Assembly (NCBI GenBank): GCA_017538775.1
Contig: JAFYIF010000054.1
Location: 1 to 6,656, forward strand
Length of the DNA stretch: 6,656 bases
Reading direction: 5' to 3'
From: Oscillospiraceae bacterium
GTDB taxonomy: Bacteria > Bacillota > Clostridia > Oscillospirales > Oscillospiraceae
Part shown: one piece after another, positions 1 to 4,965 of the stretch
Layout of the letters: every line of letters starts with the position of its first letter
Numbering within the stretch: the stretch's first letter is position 1
Position numbers and translations under genes: made by a program
Notes under the pieces: generated by a model
The model's input: the letters and a program-made list of their open reading frames with translations, nothing else
Databases searched by the model: none
What the model was told of the DNA's origin: nothing

Positions 1-36
1 CCTATCGCGGCGCAATCCCTGCTTTGTTCACCGCGC

Positions 37-66
37 AAAAGGGGCCGCCTCCCACGAGGCGGCCCC
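37..66 (-). terminator. Intrinsic terminator of hpf
   Basis: On the minus strand an 11-bp perfect stem (arms at 56-66 and 41-51, GGGGCCGCCTC and GAGGCGGCCCC) closes a 4-base loop and is followed by TTTT at 37-40. It starts 37 bases past the hpf stop codon, so hpf appears to end its own transcript. The T-run is short, but the stem is very stable. Confidence 0.85.
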
Positions 67-103
67 AAATCCATTCACGGTTTCCCCGACCCATCTATAA
101 GCC

Positions 104-658
104 TTACGGCTCCATATCCTCCGCAGAGATCAGCCCATAGCCGCCGTTTTTCCGCTTGTACACCACGGCGAAGCGGTCGTCTTCGTCCATGTTGCGGAAG
201 GCGAAGAACGCGTGCTCCAGCAGGTTCATCTGGAGGACGGCCTCCTCCGGGGTCATGGGCTTGAGGGAGAAGCGCTTGGTGCGGACGATGTGGATCTCCT
301 CCTCCGTCTCCGGCTCGGTCTCGGCGGGGACGTAGTCCGGCTTGATCTCGCGCTCAAAGGCGCCCTCCCGCAGCTTCTTCTCCAGCCGGGTCTTGTTCTT
401 GCGGATCTGGCGCTCGATCAGGGCGCAGGCGGAATCCACGGAGGCGCGCATGTCGTTGGTCAGCTCGCTGGCCCGGTAAAACATGCCGTTGTTTTTCAGC
501 GTGACCTCCACGCGGCAGCGGCCCCGCTCCACGGAGAACACGGCGGAAGCCTCGCTCTCCAGCCGGAAGAACTTGTCCAGCTTGCCGATCTTCTTTTCCG
601 CATAGGCCCGGATCTCCGGATCGACCTGAACCTTCTTTTCGAGGAAATTGAACTTCAT
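104..658 (-). CDS. hpf: Long-form ribosome hibernation promoting factor (HPF)
   Basis: This 184-residue protein has the two-domain layout of long HPF, the cytosolic factor that binds the small ribosomal subunit and pairs 70S ribosomes into inactive 100S dimers in starvation or stationary phase. Residues 1 to about 100 match the RaiA/HPF fold: basic helix EKKIGKLDKF at 21-30, strand RVEVTL at 49-54, then DMRASVDSACALIERQIRKN at 69-88. An acidic linker rich in Glu, Pro and Thr (about 107-121) leads to the C-terminal dimerisation domain, with VRTKRFSLKPMTPEEA at 125-140 and VVYKRKNGGYGLI at 165-177. The length is normal for the long form. The ATG has an AAAGGAG ribosome binding site at 669-675, 10 bases upstream. 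The gene is monocistronic, with its own promoter and terminator. In many Bacillota secA follows hpf; that gene is not seen here. The family call follows from sequence, and the stress role from the family. Confidence 0.96.
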   Translation of the reverse strand: MKFNFLEKKVQVDPEIRAYAEKKIGKLDKFFRLESEASAVFSVERGRCRVEVTLKNNGMFYRASELTNDMRASVDSACALIERQIRKNKTRLEKKLREGAFEREIKPDYVPAETEPETEEEIHIVRTKRFSLKPMTPEEAVLQMNLLEHAFFAFRNMDEDDRFAVVYKRKNGGYGLISAEDMEP

Positions 659-738
659 GTCTGGCTCACTCCTTTGCTTCGGTGTCCTGCGGAGGAGCGT
701 CCGGGACCCTGCGCCCCGGGCCTCACTCCGCCGATTTC

Positions 739-767
739 ATTATACAACGGCGCGGGAAAAAAAGGAA
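739..767 (-). promoter_or_regulatory. Probable hpf promoter
   Basis: A perfect TATAAT -10 lies on the minus strand at 739-744. At 17-bp spacing the -35 position (762-767) reads TTCCTT, a poor match, so activity may need a regulator or the T-rich spacer. Transcription would start near 732 and give a leader of about 74 bases. In that leader GCGGAG and CTCCGC (arms at 689-694 and 726-731) enclose a second possible stem (701-705 with 715-719). I recognise no riboswitch class in it. Confidence 0.5.
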
Positions 768-815
768 GCCGCGATTGTCTACAAATACTGGCTCTTGCAT
801 TTGCCGCCGAGCTGT

Positions 816-867
816 GGTAAAATAAAGCTGTTGCGGGGAATTTCCACAAAAGGAAGCTCCCCGCAAC
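816..867 (-). terminator. Intrinsic terminator of the LRR gene
   Basis: Arms GTTGCGGGGA and TCCCCGCAAC, extended by an inner TTCC/GGAA pairing, form a long stem across 830-867. On the minus strand it is followed by AGCTTTATTTTA, a T-rich tail. It begins 25 bases past the LRR stop codon. The plus-strand side (GGCTTGTTTC) is a weaker tail, so the main direction is minus. Confidence 0.85.
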
Positions 868-891
868 GGCTTGTTTCATAGAATCTGCACA

Positions 892-2910
892 TCAGTACGC
901 CCCGATGATCTCCGGCGCGTAGCCCAGCGCGGACGCGGCTTCGGCCACCTGTTCCGTCTGGGCCTCCGGCAGGGCCAGCACCAGCACGTCCGCCCCGGCG
1001 GCCCGGAAGGCATTCAGCTGCACGCGCAGCGCATCCATATTCTCCGGCATCGCCCGCTCGGCCACCAGGTTCAGACCCAGCTCGTGCGCGGCGGAGAGAA
1101 AGCCCACCCGGATGCCCGCGGCGTGCGCGTCGTCGCTGTACCAGAGCAGGGCATAGCCGCTGCCCTTTCCGGCCGCCGCCCGCGCCGCCGAGACGCCCGC
1201 CTCCTGGTCCGATGTGCCGGGCAGCGTGGGCGCGGCGCTTTGGCGCGGCGTGGGCGTGGGCGCAGGGCTGGGACTCGGCGTGGGCGTCGGCTCCGGGCTG
1301 CGGTCGATCAGGACCAGGCAGTCCGGCAGAGTGGTCTGCAGCGCCGCCGCCTCCGCCAGGCTGACGGGGTTGTTCCGCAGCAGCACCACCTTCAGCTGCT
1401 CCAGCTCATAGAGGGGCGTCAGGTCCTCCACCTGGTTGTCGTCCAGGTCCAGCACCCACAGGTTTTCAAAGTGTTCCAGCCCCTCCAGACTGTCCACCCC
1501 CAGCCCGGCGGCCAGCAGCACCGTCTCGTCGGAATAGAAGCACGCCTCGCCGAAGCGCACCTTCCAGCGCAGCTCGTCGTGCGCGATCGCACAGTCCGGC
1601 AGCGCCGCCTCCAGGGCCTCCATGGCCGGGACGCTCAGCTTCGGGTTGTCGTTCAGCGCCAGCTCCCGCAGCGTGCCCAGCTCATACAGACCGGGCAGGT
1701 CCTCGTCCTCCAGCCCCGTGTTCCGCAGACTCAGCCGGGTAAGCCGCTCCAGCCGGGCCAGGGCATCGAGATGCGCAACGGTGCTGCCGTCCAGCGTCAG
1801 GTCCTCCAGCGCGCTGAAATAGCCCAGGGCCGTCAGGTCGGAGAGCGGGTTGCCGCCCACGTCCAGCCGCCGCAGCTTCGTCAGGCTCACCAGGGCCATC
1901 AGGTCCTCCGCCCGGTTGTCGCTGAGGTCCAGCTCCTCCAGCTGCTGCAGCTCCGTCAGCATGGAGATATCGTCGATCTGATTCCCGCTGAGGTCCAGCC
2001 GGACCAGGCCCCCACATTTGGACAGAACGCTGAGATCGCTGATGTGCCGCTCGCTCAGGTCCAGCTCCGTCACGTCGGAGGAGAAGTCCAGCCCGCCCAG
2101 GCTCAGCATTTCCGGCAGCCCCTCCACGCCGTCGTGGAAAATCCGGCACTCCGGCAGGGCCGCCGCCAGCGCTGCCAGATCCTCTGCCCGCAGCGCCACC
2201 CCGGTCAGGCTGAGGGTGCGCAGTTGACTGAGGTAGTAGAGGGGCCGCAGGTCCTCCACGGGGTTGCCGTCCAGATAGAGGGTTTTCAGCGCGTTCAGAT
2301 TCTGGAGCGGCGTCAGGTCACGGATGCGGTTGTTGGAGAGCTGGAGGCTGCCCAGATGCACCAGCCCGGACAGCGGCCCCAGGTCGCTGATGGCGTTGTC
2401 GGCCAGGCTAAGGTTTTGCAGCGCCGTCAGCTCCGCCAGGGGGGCCAGGTCCCCGTCGGTCAGATTGCGCCCGCTCAGCACCGCGCCGGTGGTGTAGCGG
2501 TCCAGCCGCTGCCCGCCGATCGTCAGGGTGTCGGAATCGTCGCCGCTCAGCACTTTGAGGCGCTCCAGCATGTTGAAAATGGCGTCGCCGCCCACCCGGC
2601 CATAGCCCAGGTACAGCACCTGGATCGCCTCGTCCAGATTCCCCTGGGCGTAGCTGATGTCGGCCCGGAGCAGATAGGCCTCCTCCGTCTGCCGGAGTTT
2701 CAGCGCCCGCTCCACCTCATAGAGGGCCGTGTCGTACTCCCGGTGGAGGAAGCAGCTCTCCGCCTGGGCGTAGTGGTTCTGGTATTCCCCGTCGCCGGGG
2801 AGGACCAGCAGCAAAACCAGCGCCACCAGCAGCACGGACAGCACCGCCCCGGCGATCAGATACAGACGGCGCTTCTGCGCCTCCGTCAGACCCTTCCATT
2901 GTTCCAGCAT
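892..2910 (-). CDS. Membrane-anchored leucine-rich repeat protein with TPR-like stalk and C-terminal periplasmic-binding-like lobe
   Basis: I recognise the domains of this 672-residue protein but not a named family. Residues 1-14 are basic (KRR at 13-15) and one hydrophobic helix spans about 16-37, which predicts a signal anchor with the C-terminus outside. Residues 43-105 resemble a TPR-type helical pair (AQAESCFLHREYDTALYEVE, then ADISYAQGNLDEAIQVLY). Residues 129-536 hold SDS22/internalin-like LRRs of about 22 residues, with the pattern LxxLxLxxNxIxDLxPL. They fall into three blocks, each ending in LPxC (252-255, 437-440, 528-531). A linker of Pro, Thr and Ser follows at 538-555. The last 90 residues (583-672) resemble one alpha/beta lobe of a LivJ-type binding protein (GFLSAAHELGLNLVAE, AAGADVLVLALPEA), where the full fold needs two. 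The ATG at 2910 is chosen for its AAAGGA site; a start at 2988 would put a poor leader before the anchor. Role inferred: surface binding or adhesion, ligand unknown. No enzyme motif is visible. Confidence 0.85.
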   Translation of the reverse strand: MLEQWKGLTEAQKRRLYLIAGAVLSVLLVALVLLLVLPGDGEYQNHYAQAESCFLHREYDTALYEVERALKLRQTEEAYLLRADISYAQGNLDEAIQVLYLGYGRVGGDAIFNMLERLKVLSGDDSDTLTIGGQRLDRYTTGAVLSGRNLTDGDLAPLAELTALQNLSLADNAISDLGPLSGLVHLGSLQLSNNRIRDLTPLQNLNALKTLYLDGNPVEDLRPLYYLSQLRTLSLTGVALRAEDLAALAAALPECRIFHDGVEGLPEMLSLGGLDFSSDVTELDLSERHISDLSVLSKCGGLVRLDLSGNQIDDISMLTELQQLEELDLSDNRAEDLMALVSLTKLRRLDVGGNPLSDLTALGYFSALEDLTLDGSTVAHLDALARLERLTRLSLRNTGLEDEDLPGLYELGTLRELALNDNPKLSVPAMEALEAALPDCAIAHDELRWKVRFGEACFYSDETVLLAAGLGVDSLEGLEHFENLWVLDLDDNQVEDLTPLYELEQLKVVLLRNNPVSLAEAAALQTTLPDCLVLIDRSPEPTPTPSPSPAPTPTPRQSAAPTLPGTSDQEAGVSAARAAAGKGSGYALLWYSDDAHAAGIRVGFLSAAHELGLNLVAERAMPENMDALRVQLNAFRAAGADVLVLALPEAQTEQVAEAASALGYAPEIIGAY

Positions 2911-2919
2911 AGGGACCCG

Positions 2920-2925
2920 TCCTTT
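2920..2925 (-). promoter_or_regulatory. Ribosome binding site that fixes the LRR gene start
   Basis: AAAGGA on the minus strand sits 9 bases before the ATG at 2910. This decides between that start and an in-frame ATG 78 bases further upstream, which has no comparable site. The murT start has the same site and the same spacing. Confidence 0.8.
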
Positions 2926-2983
2926 CTGAAAGAGGATAGTAGCCGATTTGGAATCATGCCTTGCAAAAATATCACGCGCTTCA

Positions 2984-3012
2984 ATCAAAGTTGCATCCTC
3001 CGGGTTTTACAA
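2984..3012 (-). promoter_or_regulatory. Candidate promoter of the LRR gene
   Basis: TTGTAA (-35, 3007-3012) and TTTGAT (-10, 2984-2989) are 17 bp apart on the minus strand, each matching consensus at 4 of 6 positions. On the plus strand TTTACA at 3006-3011 overlaps it and could be the -35 of a promoter for the muramidase, but the -10 position there (TCGTAA, 3029-3034) is weak. Neither is strong; the assignment rests mainly on position between divergent genes. Confidence 0.3.
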
Positions 3013-3023
3013 AGAGGATGCAA
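2991..3023. repeat. Perfect 10-bp inverted repeat between divergent genes
   Basis: TTGCATCCTC (2991-3000) and GAGGATGCAA (3014-3023) are exact inverted copies separated by 13 bases. There is no T-run directly after either arm, so this does not look like an intrinsic terminator. It overlaps the candidate LRR promoter, with the left arm between its -35 and -10. That would suit an operator for a dimeric regulator, or else an RNA hairpin. The function is inferred from placement only. Confidence 0.7.
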
Positions 3024-3038
3024 AGCTGTCGTAAGCTG

Positions 3039-3077
3039 AAAAAAACCGCGTTTGCCCGCAGCGGGAAAGGGACGCGG
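3039..3077 (-). terminator. Minus-strand terminator-like hairpin in the divergent region
   Basis: Read on the minus strand, CCGCGT (3072-3077) pairs with ACGCGG (3046-3051) around an inner CCCG/CGGG hairpin, and is followed at once by seven T residues (3039-3045). This has the form of an intrinsic terminator, with internal-loop imperfections in the stem. No minus-strand gene ends here, so it would stop antisense or read-through transcripts before the LRR gene. In the plus-strand message the same bases lie in the muramidase leader, and the right arm touches the GGAG at 3076-3079. Confidence 0.5.
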
Positions 3078-3094
3078 AGAAGAGAGTGTGGCCC

Positions 3095-3997
3095 ATGAAA
3101 AAACCCCTTGCCGCCGCCGCGCTGGCGCTGGCCCTGCTGCTTTCCGCCTGCGGCGCGATGGCCCCGCAGGAGATCGTGGACCCCTACGCGGGGATGGTCC
3201 AGGTGGAAAGCGGATACAACCTGAAGATCTGGGTGGAGGAGCAGGAGGGCGTGCCCGTCAGCGAACTGTCGCCGGAGGACTTTCCCGCCCCCGGCCGCTA
3301 CATCGGCACGGACTACGACGTGACCCGGGGCATGGACGTGAGCGAGCACCAGGGCCAGATCGACTGGACCGCCGCGGCGGACGACATCGACTTTGTCATC
3401 ATCCGGGTGGGCTACCGGGGTTACGGACAGGCGGGCGTCCTGAAATACGACGAGCGCGCCCTGGACAATCTGCGCGGCGCGCTGGACAGCGGCCTGGATG
3501 TGGGGGTCTATTTCTTCTCCCAGGCCACGGACCCGGCGGAGGCGGAGGAAGAGGCCGCGTTTCTGCTGGAGCTGCTGGAGCCCTTCGCGCCGGAGCGCTT
3601 CGCCCTGCCGGTCTTCTACGACTGGGAGACCGTCGAGAACGACAGCGCCCGCACCGGCGGCATGGACGGCGAGACCGTCACCGACTGCGCCCTGGCCTTC
3701 TGCCAGAAGGTCACGGAGGCGGGCTACCGGGCCGGGGTCTACGCCTACCGCTTCCTGGGCTACTACTGCTATGAGCTGGCCCGGCTCCGGGACTACGCCC
3801 TCTGGATCGGCGCGGTGGGGGACTATCCGGATTTCTACTATGCCCATGAGATCTGGCAGTATTCCACCGTGGGCAGCATCCACGGCGTGAACACTGTGGT
3901 GGATCTGGACCTGCGCTTCGTGAAGAAGCAGCAGGAGCTGAGCTTCCAGGCGGCCTTGAATCAGGCCCTGGAACAGGCCCTGGAACAAAGCGCGTAA
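3095..3997 (+). CDS. GH25 family muramidase (lysozyme) lipoprotein
   Basis: This 300-residue protein carries a lipoprotein signal peptide (MKK, hydrophobic stretch 5-16, lipobox LSAC with Cys19), so it should be tethered to the outer face of the membrane. The catalytic domain, about 79-276, is a GH25 barrel of the Chalaropsis-lysozyme type, which hydrolyses the beta-1,4 bond between N-acetylmuramate and N-acetylglucosamine. The signatures are GMDVSEHQGQIDW at 79-91, YDWE at 175-178 (Asp176 and Glu178 in the family's acidic active-site positions), WQY at 254-256 and VDLDL at 269-273. All expected acidic residues are present. Residues 20-78 form a linker without a recognised wall-binding domain. 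The tail ends in a small repeat, ALEQALEQ. The ATG at 3095 starts a textbook signal peptide; GTG at 3086 is an in-frame alternative adding three residues, with GGAGA five bases before it. Transcribed alone, divergent from the LRR gene. Likely role: wall remodelling; use against other bacteria or in spore biology cannot be told from sequence. Confidence 0.92.
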   Translation: MKKPLAAAALALALLLSACGAMAPQEIVDPYAGMVQVESGYNLKIWVEEQEGVPVSELSPEDFPAPGRYIGTDYDVTRGMDVSEHQGQIDWTAAADDIDFVIIRVGYRGYGQAGVLKYDERALDNLRGALDSGLDVGVYFFSQATDPAEAEEEAAFLLELLEPFAPERFALPVFYDWETVENDSARTGGMDGETVTDCALAFCQKVTEAGYRAGVYAYRFLGYYCYELARLRDYALWIGAVGDYPDFYYAHEIWQYSTVGSIHGVNTVVDLDLRFVKKQQELSFQAALNQALEQALEQSA

Positions 3998-4040
3998 GGG
4001 CCGGACATCAAAAAGATACACCGCATCCCACAGCGAAACC

Positions 4041-4078
4041 AGGCGGCTTTCGTCCCCAACGGGGGAGGAAAGCCGCCT
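4041..4078. terminator. Shared hairpin between converging muramidase and gatD
   Basis: Arms AGGCGGCTTTC (4041-4051) and GAAAGCCGCCT (4068-4078) pair perfectly over 11 bp, with an inner CCCC/GGGG pairing in the loop. The hairpin lies 43 bases past the muramidase stop and 6 bases past the gatD stop, so it probably ends both transcripts. The T content after the stem is low in both directions (GCTCATTC on plus, GGTTTCGC on minus), which makes efficiency uncertain. Confidence 0.65.
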
Positions 4079-4084
4079 GCTCAT

Positions 4085-4816
4085 TCAGTGCCGCAGCCGC
4101 GCCGCCATCTCCTCAAAGGCCCGCTGCTCCGCCGTGTCGTCCAGGGGTTCCAGCTCCCGGACGCCGTACTTCCGCTCCAGCGCCGTCAGCAGCAGCCGGT
4201 CGCAGAGGGCGGGGTTTTTGGGCAGCAGGGGGCCGTGGCTGTAGCTGCCGAAGACGTTGCGATAGCGGACGCCCTCGGTGCCGTCCTCGCCGTTGTTGCC
4301 GTACCCGGCCAGCACCCGGCCCAGTGGCTGGACGCCCTCGCCCAGATAGGTGCGGCCCGAGTGGTTCTCAAAGCCGACGACCTCCATGCCCCCGCTGGGC
4401 GCGTCGCAGCGGAACAGATAGTTGCCGATCATGCGTTTGTCGCCGCCCAGGGTCCAGAGGTCGATGGCCCCGACAAAGTCGCAGCGGACCCCCTCGTGGG
4501 TCTCATAGAAGCGGCCCAGCATCTGATAGCCGCCGCAGATGGCCAGCACCGGCACCCCGTCTTCCACGGCGCTGCGCAGACTGGCGTCCTTGCCCCGGTG
4601 CAGGTCCTCCAGCAGGGCCTCCTGCTCAAAGTCCTGGCCCCCGCCGATGAAGATCAGGTCCGCCCCGGCCAGCGAGTCGGAAGCCCCGACGGGCACTTCC
4701 GTCACAGACACGTCGATCCCGCGCCAGGCCAGCCGCCGCCGCAGACACAGCACATTCCCCCGGTCCCCATAGAGATTCAGCAGATCGGGGTAGAGATGAT
4801 AGAGATTCAAATTCAT
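4085..4816 (-). CDS. gatD: Lipid II isoglutaminyl synthase, glutaminase subunit GatD
   Basis: This 243-residue class I glutamine amidotransferase of the CobB/CobQ-like type is the ammonia-producing half of MurT-GatD. Together they amidate the alpha-carboxyl of D-glutamate in lipid II to D-isoglutamine at the inner face of the membrane. Visible features are the N-terminal LYPDLLNLYGDRGN (8-21), the oxyanion-side loop FIGGGQDFEQ (56-65), the nucleophile Cys94 in AICGGYQMLG, and His194 in GSYSHGPLLPKNP. Arg128 in GDKRMIGN corresponds to an arginine linked to glutamine binding in the Staphylococcus aureus enzyme, as I recall it; length and Cys94 numbering also agree with that protein. The related cobyric acid synthases are much longer, and murT next door settles the assignment. 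A GGGAGG site (4825-4830) lies 8 bases before the ATG. It is second in the operon, 149 bases after murT, an unusually wide gap for this pair. It seems complete and functional. Confidence 0.95.
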   Translation of the reverse strand: MNLNLYHLYPDLLNLYGDRGNVLCLRRRLAWRGIDVSVTEVPVGASDSLAGADLIFIGGGQDFEQEALLEDLHRGKDASLRSAVEDGVPVLAICGGYQMLGRFYETHEGVRCDFVGAIDLWTLGGDKRMIGNYLFRCDAPSGGMEVVGFENHSGRTYLGEGVQPLGRVLAGYGNNGEDGTEGVRYRNVFGSYSHGPLLPKNPALCDRLLLTALERKYGVRELEPLDDTAEQRAFEEMAARLRH

Positions 4817-4928
4817 AGGGCAAGCCTCCCTGGATGAAATCTTTCGTCAGAATCGCGTACGCAGCGGACAGGCGTTCCCAAGCCCCCCGTTGCCTCGCAG
4901 AGTTTCGCGCCCGCAGGCGCAGCCTTTT

Positions 4929-4961
4929 CCGTTCAGAACCCCGCGAAGCGGTTCTGAACGG
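4929..4961. repeat. 12-bp perfect hairpin in the murT-gatD intergenic gap
   Basis: CCGTTCAGAACC (4929-4940) and GGTTCTGAACGG (4950-4961) pair perfectly around a 9-base loop. On the minus strand the hairpin starts 4 bases after the murT stop codon and is followed by AAAAGG rather than T residues, so it is not a standard terminator for murT. The rest of the gap (4817-4928) is GC-rich and shows no gene beyond the gatD ribosome binding site. Possible roles are a 3'-end stabiliser or processing site that sets the murT:gatD ratio, or an inserted intergenic repeat. Confidence 0.7.
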
Positions 4962-4965
4962 AGCG

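Noticed and set aside
689..731. The nested stems in the hpf leader as a riboswitch
   Set aside because: The pairing is possible, but no conserved riboswitch core is recognisable and GC-rich leaders pair readily by chance.
655..879. A 74-codon minus-strand frame between the LRR gene and hpf
   Set aside because: It begins before the LRR terminator, runs through the hpf promoter and leader, and has no ribosome binding site or recognisable sequence.
1240..1300. GGCGTG/GGGCGT-type tandem repeat on the plus strand
   Set aside because: It is the coding sequence of the Pro-Thr-Ser linker of the LRR protein, not an independent DNA repeat.
871..3039. A 722-codon open frame on the plus strand, opposite the LRR gene
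   Set aside because: Its translation is a low-complexity run of Gln, Arg, Val, His and Leu with no domain. It is the antisense shadow of GC-rich LRR codons. The minus-strand frame has clear domains, a ribosome binding site and a terminator.
2981..4084. A 367-codon open frame on the minus strand, opposite the GH25 gene
   Set aside because: It has no recognisable motif and compositional bias typical of antisense GC-rich frames, and it runs through the intergenic hairpins. The plus-strand frame carries the lipobox and the GH25 signatures.
4088..4837. A 249-codon plus-strand frame opposite gatD, and a similar 331-codon frame (4834-5829) opposite murT
   Set aside because: Both are antisense shadows rich in Gln, His, Val and Ala without domains, while the opposite strand encodes complete, motif-bearing enzymes.
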